Source: CF-161 sp035259145 (GTDB lineage Bacteria; Chloroflexota; Dormibacteria; Dormibacterales; Dormibacteraceae). From it: DNA of 16,394 nt. Shown here piece by piece: positions 1 through 6,432 of this stretch. Made by a program: the position numbers and the translations under genes. Within the stretch, counting starts at the first letter, position 1. The number at the start of each line of letters is the position of its first letter. The notes under the pieces are model-generated. The model ran no database searches. It was not told where the DNA came from and was given only the letters and a program-made list of their open reading frames with translations. The DNA is taken from assembly GCA_035259145.1 (NCBI GenBank), contig DATFWQ010000370.1, forward strand, positions 1 through 16,394, in the 5' to 3' direction.

Positions 1-406
1 GACGGTGTCGTCGGCGAGATGCTCCGAGACCAGGCCGACCAGGTCGCCAGCAACAACCACACGTGGCCGACCCCGTCCAGCCGCGAGCTTGCCCTGGGTC
101 TGGTCTACTACGGATCGCTCGGGACGACCGGGCCCAGCTCGGCAGATGGTGGCCAAGGCCGACACCGACTCCTCGATCGAGCGCGCCCTGGATGGGGACT
201 TCCACGCGCCGTTCTCCAGGCTGGTCGGCATCGAGGGGGCGGTGCCGGCCCCCATCTTCGCTGTCGTCCACGACCCCGCAGAAGACGAGTGGCGCGGCTA
301 TGCGTGGCGGTACAGGCGCTGCCCCGTGCCGGAACAGATCCGCCCATCGTCCCCGACGACCTCCCCTGAGCAGCGAGACCCACTTCCGGTAGCCGATGAC
401 CACTGA
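1..406 (+). pseudogene. C-terminal part of an unrecognised gene with an apparent frameshift
   Basis: The window opens inside a reading frame (frame 1) with almost exclusively G/C third positions up to about 141; it reads VGEMLRDQADQVASNNHTWP and then a hydrophobic stretch ending GLVYYGSLG. After that point frame 1 loses its third-position bias and becomes arginine-rich. Frame 2 then takes over with strong G/C third positions from the ATG at 146 (MVAKADTDSSIERALDGDF) to the TGA at 404-406. The best reading is one gene, cut by the left edge, carrying a one-base indel around 141-146. The alternative is a separate short gene starting at 146, but no Shine-Dalgarno is visible there. I do not recognise the family. 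Whether the shift is a real mutation or a sequencing error cannot be told from here. Confidence 0.4.
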
Positions 407-646
407 CGACACCGGCCAGTTGCTGCCGAACATGAGCCGGTCCGGGCGAGGCAGTCGTAGAGATGGCGCACAAACGGGCGACCGCCTCGATGCGCAGCGG
501 AGGGTCGTCCGCCGTGTGCTCAGGCACAGGCGACTTCGCCAGCACATTGGGGCAGGGTGTCGGCAAGTCTCCTCGCCCCGTGAGGTAGCCGCTGGACCAC
601 ATTTGGACAGGTTGTCGGTACAAGAGTGGTCAGGCTAGTGTCAAGG
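407..646. other. Non-coding stretch, no gene recognised
   Basis: Short open frames exist on both strands, but none combines coding-type third-position bias, a start with a Shine-Dalgarno and a recognisable protein. A minus-strand frame through here has patches of plausible composition (for example LRIEAVARLCA), which may be a decayed gene end, but I cannot support a call. Confidence 0.4.
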
Positions 647-655
647 TGGGGTACG

Positions 656-691
656 CCAGAGGTTCGACTTGAGTTCAAGTCGGCCGTCTGG
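656..691. repeat. Long imperfect inverted repeat (hairpin)
   Basis: CCAGA (656-660) pairs with TCTGG (687-691), GG (661-662) with CC (684-685), and CGACTTGA (665-672) with TCAAGTCG (675-682) across a 2-nt loop. That gives about 15 pairs with small bulges. There is no T-tract, so it is not an obvious intrinsic terminator. It lies just upstream of, or inside, the tRNA-Gln-like element. Confidence 0.6.
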
Positions 692-696
692 AGCCT

Positions 697-776
697 CGGG
701 ACGCGGCAGCCTCCGAGGTCGGCTCTACCGGTCTTTGGATCCGTGACCGAAGGTTCGAATCCTTCCGCCCCAGCCA
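697..776 (+). tRNA. tRNA-Gln(TTG)-like element, degenerate or interrupted
   Basis: The 3' half is tRNA-like. There is a perfect 5-bp T-arm (GAAGG-TTCGAAT-CCTTC, 749-765), an acceptor 3' strand CGCCCCA, discriminator G, and encoded CCA (774-776). The anticodon loop CTTTGGA (733-739) reads TTG, which is glutamine; G73 also fits tRNA-Gln. The 5' half is poor. CGGGACG (697-703) pairs with only five of seven acceptor positions, the anticodon stem (728-732 with 740-744) has two mismatches, and the D-arm is not canonical. An alternative 5' strand, TGGGGTA at 647-653, pairs better (five Watson-Crick plus one wobble), which would make a 130-nt tRNA gene interrupted by the hairpin region. It may be a tRNA pseudogene, an integration scar or an interrupted tRNA; a functional ordinary tRNA is unlikely. 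Confidence 0.4.
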
Positions 777-852
777 TGCCAGAGGGCATCCGAACCTCGG
801 CCCGAAGAGGCGCAGCCCGCCACGCGAGACGGGAGCGCGTGGGGGTGCTCAG

Positions 853-1000
853 TTGCACGAATGCATGGTTCCTTGGGGCCGGGAGCGCCGCAGTTGAACG
901 AATGCGTGGTTCCTGAGGGCGGTGAACGCCGCAGTTGTACGAATTCGTGGTTCCTGAGGGCGGTGAACGCCGCATTTGCGCGAATGCGTGGTTCCCGACC
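853..1000. repeat. 41-bp tandem repeat, about 3.6 copies
   Basis: Units begin at 853, 894, 935 and 976 (the last partial), each starting TTG(C/A/T)(A/G)CGAAT(G/T)C and continuing TGGTTCC. Units 2 and 3 are nearly identical and contain the small inverted repeat GGCG-GTGAA-CGCC; unit 1 is more diverged. Open frames crossing it on either strand translate the same short peptide repeatedly and are not believable proteins. The copies are directly adjacent with no unique spacers, so this is not a CRISPR array. Function unknown. Confidence 0.85.
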
Positions 1001-1048
1001 CCTCGGGGTGGATCACGAATTAACGCCCAGCAGCATAAGCCTGCCTCG

Positions 1049-1078
1049 CTTGCATGATGCAAGATCGCGTGGTATGCT
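1049..1078 (+). promoter_or_regulatory. Probable promoter with overlapping palindromic operator for the NmrA-type gene
   Basis: A perfect 7-bp inverted repeat with one central base, CTTGCATGATGCAAG, lies at 1049-1063. Its left arm includes a possible -35 element TTGCAT (1050-1055). A -10-like TATGCT (1073-1078) follows after 17 bp, and the Shine-Dalgarno of the gene is 46 bp further on. A regulator bound to the palindrome would block polymerase, so repression is the simplest expectation. The -35 match is weak. Confidence 0.45.
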
Positions 1079-1139
1079 CGCTTTTTTCACGCAAGTATCT
1101 CCCAATCGGAGGCGCCAGCTTCGCAGGAGGATCTTTTCC

Positions 1140-2078
1140 GTGGAGCACAAGCCGAATTTCACGACCAGACCGATTCTGGTCACTGGCGCAACGGGTCGTC
1201 ATGGCGGCACGGGAGCGACAGTGGCCCGACTCCTCCGTGACCATGGCCTGCCCGTCCGCGCGTTTACGCGAACCGCCGACAACCGTGTCGGCGCGCTGAA
1301 GGCGCTTGGGATTGAGGTTGCAACCGGTGATCTCCATGACCGGCAGTCACTGACCGCTGCGCTGGAGGACGTGGAGGTCGCCTACTTCACTTATCCGGTT
1401 GCAGCAGGAGTCGTTGACGCCGCCGCCAACTTTGCGTCCGCGGCCCGCGAGGCGGGCCTCAAGCGGCTCGTTGTCATGTCTATGTGCGCCTCGGAGCCGG
1501 ACGCGCCAAGCGCCTTCGCCCGCGAGTACTGGCTGGCGGAGGAGCTGCTCGACAGACCCGGATTCTCCACTCTACATTTGCACGTCCTGGCGTTCTTCTT
1601 CGAGAATCTGCAGCTCCTTCATCGCGCCGACATCCTTGGGGACGGGGTCATCAAAAACTCGTTCGCCGACGTGCCCCTCCTCTGGATCGCGGGGGAGGAC
1701 GCCGGAAAGCTTGCAGTGGCGGCGCTGCTGCAGCCGGACTGCTTCGGCCACCAGGCGGTCATTTCTCCAAGTGGACGCTGTCGATACAGTCATGCGGAGA
1801 TCGCACGAATCGTGGGCCGACATCTCGGCCGGGTACTGCGCCACGAGATCATCACCAGGGAAGCCTGGGAGGAGCGGATCCTCGCACTCAGTGCCTCGGA
1901 CAGCCGTGTGAACGCGACAATGGCCGCCCACATCTCGGCCCTCGGGGCAGCCTTCAGCCATGGACATCCGCTTCCGACCAGCATGTTCGAGACGCTGACG
2001 GGGGATAGGGCCCTCTCGCTGATTGATGTCCTCGAATCGAACCGCCTGTCGTTCGAGAACGTCGTTGAGAGCACGTGA
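1140..2078 (+). CDS. NmrA-like NAD(P)-binding protein (atypical short-chain dehydrogenase family)
   Basis: This 312-residue protein has an N-terminal Rossmann fold. Residues 11-25 read PILVTGATGRHGGTG, the glycine-rich dinucleotide-binding motif, followed by ATVARLL and the beta-2 stretch PVRAFTR, where the basic residue favours NADP(H). Later sections (VATGDLHDRQSL, RLVVMSMCASEPDAPSAF) match the NmrA/NmrA-like family, which includes NADPH-sensing regulators and NAD(P)H:quinone-type or isoflavone-reductase-like enzymes. The Ser/Tyr/Lys catalytic set of classical SDRs is not evident. The GTG start at 1140 is chosen because AGGAGG (1125-1130) sits 9 bp upstream; the open frame extends to 861 but runs through the tandem repeat and promoter. 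The gene is a single transcription unit, converging on the glutamine-synthetase-like gene with 5 bp between stops. Substrate unknown. Confidence 0.85.
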   Translation: MEHKPNFTTRPILVTGATGRHGGTGATVARLLRDHGLPVRAFTRTADNRVGALKALGIEVATGDLHDRQSLTAALEDVEVAYFTYPVAAGVVDAAANFASAAREAGLKRLVVMSMCASEPDAPSAFAREYWLAEELLDRPGFSTLHLHVLAFFFENLQLLHRADILGDGVIKNSFADVPLLWIAGEDAGKLAVAALLQPDCFGHQAVISPSGRCRYSHAEIARIVGRHLGRVLRHEIITREAWEERILALSASDSRVNATMAAHISALGAAFSHGHPLPTSMFETLTGDRALSLIDVLESNRLSFENVVEST

Positions 2079-2083
2079 CAGCT

Positions 2084-3448
2084 TCATAAGTACTCGAACA
2101 GGTTCTCGCGCTCCCACTCTGTCACGATGCCGGGCCACTCAGCGGTGCCATAAGCGCCGATGGCGTCCCTGGCCTTGGCGATCTCGTGGCGCTTGACAGC
2201 CATGAACAGCTGAACGAACTCGTCGCCCATGCAGTCACGGAGAGGCCTGTCCTGCTCGAATGCGGCGAGAGACTCATCGAGCGTGAAGGGTAGCTTGGGC
2301 GCCTCCTCGTCAAGGTACGCGATCTGAGCAGCCGGAGGCGGTGGCACGAGCCGGCGGTCCACCCCGTCGATGCCGGCCGCCAGCACCGCCGCCATGACCA
2401 GATACGGATTGCTCCCCGCGCACGGCAGGCGGTTCTCCAGGTGCATCTCTGCGCCGCGGCCGCCCTTCACCCGCACAGCCACCGTGCGATCCTCGTGGCC
2501 CCAGGTCGCGTTCATCGGCGCGAAGCTGAACAGCTTGTACCGTTTGGCGCAGTTGATCGTAGGCGCGGCGATCGCCGTCAGCGCCGCCGCGTGTGCCAGC
2601 TGTCCGCCAATCCAGTGACGGGCCGTCTCCGACAGGCCATCGACAGCGTCAGGGTCGTAGAACGCGTTCGTCCCGTCGTCCGCGCGCAGCAAGCTGTGAT
2701 GGTAGTGGCAGCCGCTCGCGCTCTGATCGGCGTATGGCTTAGTCATGAAGCTCGCCATGTAGCCGGCCTGCTGAGCCAGCTCCTTGACTGCGTTCTTGAA
2801 CACGAAGGCCTGGTCGGCCGCCGCGACGCCCGATGCGGGCGCGAAGTTGATCTCCATCTGTCCCGGGCCATATTCGGCATTCGACGTGATGATGTCGACC
2901 CCGGTGCCATGGAGCGAGTCAAGCAGCCAGGTCACGAAGTCCTGGTCGAAGTTGTTTCGCACCGTCCAGAAGATCTGGATTCCGTCGAAGGCAGGCCTGC
3001 GAGCCTCGGCGTCAGCGAAGTAGACCTCGTACTCGAATCCGCTGCGAAGCGTGCACCCGAGCTCGTTGAGCTTTGAGAGCATCTCCCCAGCTAGATATCG
3101 CGGCGCTGCTTTGAGCGCCTGACCGTCGTACCAGCGGGGGTCGGCGATGACGCGGGCAGTCCTGTCCGCCCACGGGACCGGCCGAAGCGTGGCCAGGTCG
3201 GGAAAGATCAATGAGTCGGCGAAGTTCCGCTCCTCGAGGTATCCCGTTCCCGAGGCCACGCCTCCCTGCAAGTCGAGCCCCAGCAAGCCGCCAAGGAAGT
3301 TGAGCCCCTCGGTCGCGAAGCGTTCGAAGTGGCGGCTGGGCACGGTCTTACCGCGGCTGAGCCCATGAAGGTCGGGCTGCTCGAAGCGTACGTATTCGAT
3401 CTCTTCGCTGGTGAGGTACGTCAGCGCTTCCTGGATGTCCACGCGCAC
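2084..3448 (-). CDS. Glutamine-synthetase-family ligase (probable gamma-glutamyl-amine/polyamine type)
   Basis: A 454-residue protein of the type I/III glutamine synthetase family, which joins the gamma-carboxyl of glutamate to ammonia or an amine using ATP. Visible active-site motifs are FEYE (E139, E141), NAEYGPGQMEINF (E192, E199), SGCHYHHSL (H248), NCAKRYK, ATWGHEDRTVAVR and HLENRLPCAGSNPYL (E338, R340). The N-terminal loop of classical enzymes that carries the ammonium-site Asp (DGSS-type) is replaced by GVASGTGYLEERNF, which argues against ordinary ammonia assimilation and for another amine. Linkage to an amino-acid/polyamine permease points the same way, as in PuuA-type and GlnA3/GlnA4-type enzymes. 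It is last in the minus-strand operon. Start: GTG at 3448 is 1 nt after the small upstream gene; a second in-frame GTG at 3442 has AGGG about 5 nt upstream and may be the real start. Substrate is inference. Confidence 0.88.
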   Translation of the reverse strand: MRVDIQEALTYLTSEEIEYVRFEQPDLHGLSRGKTVPSRHFERFATEGLNFLGGLLGLDLQGGVASGTGYLEERNFADSLIFPDLATLRPVPWADRTARVIADPRWYDGQALKAAPRYLAGEMLSKLNELGCTLRSGFEYEVYFADAEARRPAFDGIQIFWTVRNNFDQDFVTWLLDSLHGTGVDIITSNAEYGPGQMEINFAPASGVAAADQAFVFKNAVKELAQQAGYMASFMTKPYADQSASGCHYHHSLLRADDGTNAFYDPDAVDGLSETARHWIGGQLAHAAALTAIAAPTINCAKRYKLFSFAPMNATWGHEDRTVAVRVKGGRGAEMHLENRLPCAGSNPYLVMAAVLAAGIDGVDRRLVPPPPAAQIAYLDEEAPKLPFTLDESLAAFEQDRPLRDCMGDEFVQLFMAVKRHEIAKARDAIGAYGTAEWPGIVTEWERENLFEYL

Positions 3449-3449
3449 C

Positions 3450-3569
3450 CTATGACGTGGCGCCGGCGACCGCCTGCGCTTCCGGTGGCAGGGGCACGTC
3501 CCTGGCCGTGCGGGCGCCGATCACGTACAGGATGGGCACGATCGCCAGCGATACTCCTTTCAGAACCAT
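3450..3569 (-). CDS. Small hydrophobic protein of 39 residues between permease and GS-like ligase
   Basis: Reading minus from the ATG at 3569 gives MVLKGVSLAIVPILYVIGAR, then a polar Ala/Pro-rich tail ending GATS, stop TAG at 3452-3450. GGAGG lies 7 nt before the ATG, in the 15-nt gap after the permease stop. The stop is followed after 1 nt by the ligase GTG start. Third codon positions are mostly G/C, as in the neighbours. Residues 5-18 are strongly hydrophobic, enough for one short membrane segment with the basic residues R20 and R23 after it. I do not recognise a family. Position directly after an APC permease suggests a small permease partner; this is inference by analogy with small companion subunits of other transporters. 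Confidence 0.65.
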   Translation of the reverse strand: MVLKGVSLAIVPILYVIGARTARDVPLPPEAQAVAGATS

Positions 3570-3584
3570 CCGCGCGCCTCCGTC

Positions 3585-5084
3585 TTACTCACCGGCCGCC
3601 GCCGGCGTGATTCCGGTGGCGGGTGCCGCCACCTGGCGCACTCCCGCTTCCCCTCGCTGCAGACGGCCCCGAAGCACAAGCAGCCACCAGGCCAATGCCA
3701 CGACCTCCACAATTACGCACACCACGTCAGCGCCCCAGAAGTCCTTCGGGATCGTCAGCAGAACCAGCACCAGAAGGACCCACGCCAGCGCCGCGATCAT
3801 GACCGGCCTTGCCCACCCGCCCAGCCTGAAGGCGCCCGGTAGGCTCATCAGCTGATTCCGCTTCCATACGTAGGCCAGTAGCGTCCCCAGGTAGACGAGA
3901 TAGGGCGGCGTCGCGGTCGCCGTGATGAGAACCGTGAAGGCATTGCCGCCGAAGTAGACGTCGTTCAGATAGCCGTAGATGGTGAATATGAGCGACAGTG
4001 ATGTCGCCACAAGCAGAGCCGGGATCGGGGTCCGCGTACGGGGGTCGACGCGCCTCAGCAGCGATGACACAGGAAGCATGTTGTCGCGAGCCAGCGAGAA
4101 TATGAGGCGCCCGGTAGCCGCCGTGCCTACGACGCTGAGCGAGAAGATCGAAAAGACCACGAAAAGCAGGAAGACCTTGGTCAGACCTGAACCCAGCCAG
4201 TAGGTGAAGATGTCCGCCAGCGGCACGGGCGAGGCGGCGATCTTCTTCAGGTCGGGAATGGCCAGCGCAAACCCGATCAGAGCGACGATACCGAGCACGG
4301 CCGAGCTCACCACCGACCAGATGACAGCCTTCGGCACCGTGACCCGCGCGTTGAAGGCCTCTTCGGACAGGTCCGCCGCCAGCTCGAAGCCGACTATGGT
4401 GAAGATCCCCATCAAGGCGGCGAACGGCAGCTGCGCCAGGATGTCGCTCCCCGTCACGCCGCCGGTGTCGAACAAGAAGCTGACCGGATGCATCGGCCTC
4501 GTGGCAAAAAGGATGATCAGGATCAGCGCCACCACCACCGTGCCGATGATCTCCGTGAACACCGCCACGTTGTTGATCCTGGCCGCCAGGGCAACCGAGA
4601 TGATGTTGATGCCCAGCGGGAGCGCGAGGAGCACCAGCGTGATGACCAGGTTGGAGGTCTGGTTGGTCGGGTCGAGCCCCAGGATCGTGGCCCACCGGGG
4701 AGCGACGACCACAAAAGTGATGCCGGCACCACCGACCGACAGATAGCACAGTGCCGTGAAGCCGACGAACCAGCCGTAGACGGAGTTCACCAGGCGGGAG
4801 CCCCACTGGTACGAATAGCCGGCCAGAGGCATACGCGTGCCCAGCTCGGAGATCACCAGCGCCACCAGCAGCTGCCCGACGCCGGCCAGGATCCACAGCC
4901 AGATCGACGCTGGGCCGAGGTGGGCCAGGCCGAAGCCGAAGTTGGTGAAGATCCCGGTGGTGATCGAGATGATCGAGAACGCCACGGCATAGAGCGAGAA
5001 GAGCCGCAGCGCCCGCCGCAGCTCCTGCTGGTATCCGAAGGACTGCAGGACCTGCTCGTCCGTCAGTGAAGCCTGCTCTGGCAC
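3585..5084 (-). CDS. APC-superfamily amino acid/amine permease
   Basis: A 499-residue integral membrane protein with about 12 hydrophobic segments and short loops, typical length for the amino acid-polyamine-organocation superfamily. The N-terminus FGYQQELRRALRLFSLYAVA, followed by FSIISITTGIFTNFGFGL, resembles the ACT/BAT branch (GABA, choline, amino acid carriers), with the characteristic IGF-like stretch FTIVGFELAADLSEE in the middle and RLIFSLARDNMLP later. The start is placed at the GTG at 5084, where AAAGGAG sits 7 nt upstream; the open frame runs on to 5162 but overlaps the preceding gene. It begins 22 nt after the stop of the flavin oxidase and is followed by the small hydrophobic gene, so it is co-transcribed with them. 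It probably imports the substrate of the glutamine-synthetase-like ligase; the substrate cannot be read from sequence. Confidence 0.92.
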   Translation of the reverse strand: MPEQASLTDEQVLQSFGYQQELRRALRLFSLYAVAFSIISITTGIFTNFGFGLAHLGPASIWLWILAGVGQLLVALVISELGTRMPLAGYSYQWGSRLVNSVYGWFVGFTALCYLSVGGAGITFVVVAPRWATILGLDPTNQTSNLVITLVLLALPLGINIISVALAARINNVAVFTEIIGTVVVALILIILFATRPMHPVSFLFDTGGVTGSDILAQLPFAALMGIFTIVGFELAADLSEEAFNARVTVPKAVIWSVVSSAVLGIVALIGFALAIPDLKKIAASPVPLADIFTYWLGSGLTKVFLLFVVFSIFSLSVVGTAATGRLIFSLARDNMLPVSSLLRRVDPRTRTPIPALLVATSLSLIFTIYGYLNDVYFGGNAFTVLITATATPPYLVYLGTLLAYVWKRNQLMSLPGAFRLGGWARPVMIAALAWVLLVLVLLTIPKDFWGADVVCVIVEVVALAWWLLVLRGRLQRGEAGVRQVAAPATGITPAAAGE

Positions 5085-5106
5085 GCCCCCTCTCCTTTCG
5101 CTTCCT

Positions 5107-6432
5107 CTAGGCCCCGAGCACCCGGTCCAGGTAGGCGTTGCCGAAGCGTCGCTCGGGGTCAAGCCTATCGCGAACGGCGGTGAAGCTGTCCCAGAGCGGA
5201 TAGCGTGGCCGCAACGTCTCGGCCGTCTGGTAGTGCAGCTTGCCCCAGTGCGGGCGGCCGTCGAAGGCGTTCATGATCGCCTCGACCTCTCTGAAGAACG
5301 GTTCGTACTCGGCCCGCCAGTACACGTGGACGGCGATGTAGCCGGTCTCACGGCCCGAGGCCGGGCTGAGCGGGATGTCGTCCGCGGCCACGGTCCTCAC
5401 CTCGACAGGAAAGCTGACGCGCAGGCCTCTCCTCTCGATCATCGCACGCACCTCTTCCACCGCCTCGACCAGGCCGGCTCGCGGAATGGCGTACTCCATT
5501 TCGGCGAACCTGACCAGCCGCTCATTTGCAAAGACGCGGTCGCTGCGGTCGATGACCTCGCTCCTGGACATGGTCCGGGCGGTCATGCGCGCAAGCGCAG
5601 GTATCCAGCTGCTCCGCATTCGCCCGGCGCGCTGGATGACGCCGAAGACGTGGTTCTCGAGCACGACGTCGTCGAAATAGGCACGCATGCGGCTCTTCGG
5701 TCGTGCCGGTTCAAGGGTGCGGTTGTTCGTGATCGCCTGCACCCAGTCGGTGTGCGGGAACCAGAAGAATTCGAAGTGGTCGTTGCCTGCCGACAGCTCA
5801 TCGAAGCCGTCGAGCACGTCGTCCAGACGGCGCGGTTCCTCTACGGATCGCAGGTTGAACGCGGGCACGCACTGCAGCGCCACGGTCGAGATGACGCCCA
5901 GCGCTCCCATCCCGACCCGGGCGGCCACGAAGATCTCCGGCTCCGCGGCCGGAGAGCAGTGCAGCACCCTGCCGTCGGCCAGCACGAGCGAGAGGGCGCA
6001 GACCTGTCTCGAGATGTTCCCCAGGCGCTCGCCCGTGCCGTGCGTGGCTGTCGAGATTGCGCCGCTGATGGTCTGGTAGGCGACGTCGCCCATGTTCTCC
6101 ATCGCCAGGCCGTGGCGGGCGAGCTCCTCGCTGAGGCGCGCTATCGTTATTCCTGCCTGAGCGGTCACCGTTGCTCGCTTCCTGTCGACTTCGAGGACGC
6201 GGGCGTAGCGATCGAGTTTGATCAGGCGTCCATGCGTGCACGCGATGTCGGTGAACGAGTGACCGGTGCCGGCCACTTTGACGCTTTCTCCTGCTCCCGC
6301 GGCGGCCCGAACAAGTTCGGCGATCTCCTCCTCACCAGTGGGGTACTCGATGCCCGTTGGGCTGCAGGAGCAGGTCGAGCCCCAGTTGCTCCAGCGCTGT
6401 CTGGCTCCAGCCGGCGCGGTGGCCTCAGTCGT
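5107..6432 (-). CDS. FAD-linked sugar-lactone oxidase (L-gulono/D-arabinono-1,4-lactone oxidase family)
   Basis: VAO-type flavoprotein of 441 residues if started at 6432. The FAD domain starts with RWSNWGSTCSCSPTGIEYP, the usual W-x-N-W opening, and contains VAGTGHSFTDIACT; H58 matches the histidine that carries covalent FAD in aldonolactone oxidases. The C-terminus has HWGKLHYQT and LDPERRFGNAYLDRVLG, both typical of the ALO domain. Such enzymes oxidise an aldono-1,4-lactone with O2 or another acceptor. Start: the first standard start, GTG at 6276, would delete 52 residues of the FAD domain. No ATG, GTG or TTG lies in frame further upstream, but ACG at 6432 has AGGAG exactly 7 nt before it and gives TEATAPAGARQRWSNW. 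The start overlaps the lactonase stop by 8 nt. Linkage to a lactonase fits a lactone product or substrate. The exact sugar is unknown. Confidence 0.88.
   Translation of the reverse strand, partial: TTEATAPAGARQRWSNWGSTCSCSPTGIEYPTGEEEIAELVRAAAGAGESVKVAGTGHSFTDIACTHGRLIKLDRYARVLEVDRKRATVTAQAGITIARLSEELARHGLAMENMGDVAYQTISGAISTATHGTGERLGNISRQVCALSLVLADGRVLHCSPAAEPEIFVAARVGMGALGVISTVALQCVPAFNLRSVEEPRRLDDVLDGFDELSAGNDHFEFFWFPHTDWVQAITNNRTLEPARPKSRMRAYFDDVVLENHVFGVIQRAGRMRSSWIPALARMTARTMSRSEVIDRSDRVFANERLVRFAEMEYAIPRAGLVEAVEEVRAMIERRGLRVSFPVEVRTVAADDIPLSPASGRETGYIAVHVYWRAEYEPFFREVEAIMNAFDGRPHWGKLHYQTAETLRPRYPLWDSFTAVRDRLDPERRFGNAYLDRVLGA

Noticed and set aside
697..776. tRNA-Sec to match the predicted selenoprotein
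   Set aside because: No plausible TCA anticodon arm with the 8-bp acceptor and long variable arm could be folded; the best loop reads TTG (Gln).
626..916. Plus-strand 96-residue open frame containing EGSNPSAPA
   Set aside because: That peptide is what a tRNA T-arm and 3' end typically produce when translated; no coding bias.
853..1000. CRISPR array
   Set aside because: The repeats are contiguous, with no unique spacers, and no cas genes are present.
520..1062. Minus-strand 180-residue open frame
   Set aside because: It is a translation of the tandem repeat and tRNA-like sequence, giving repeated NHAF(V/A)Q-type peptides.
861..1139. N-terminal extension of the NmrA-type gene to 861
   Set aside because: The extension translates the 41-bp repeats and the promoter region; the GTG at 1140 has a strong Shine-Dalgarno and gives the normal Rossmann N-terminus.
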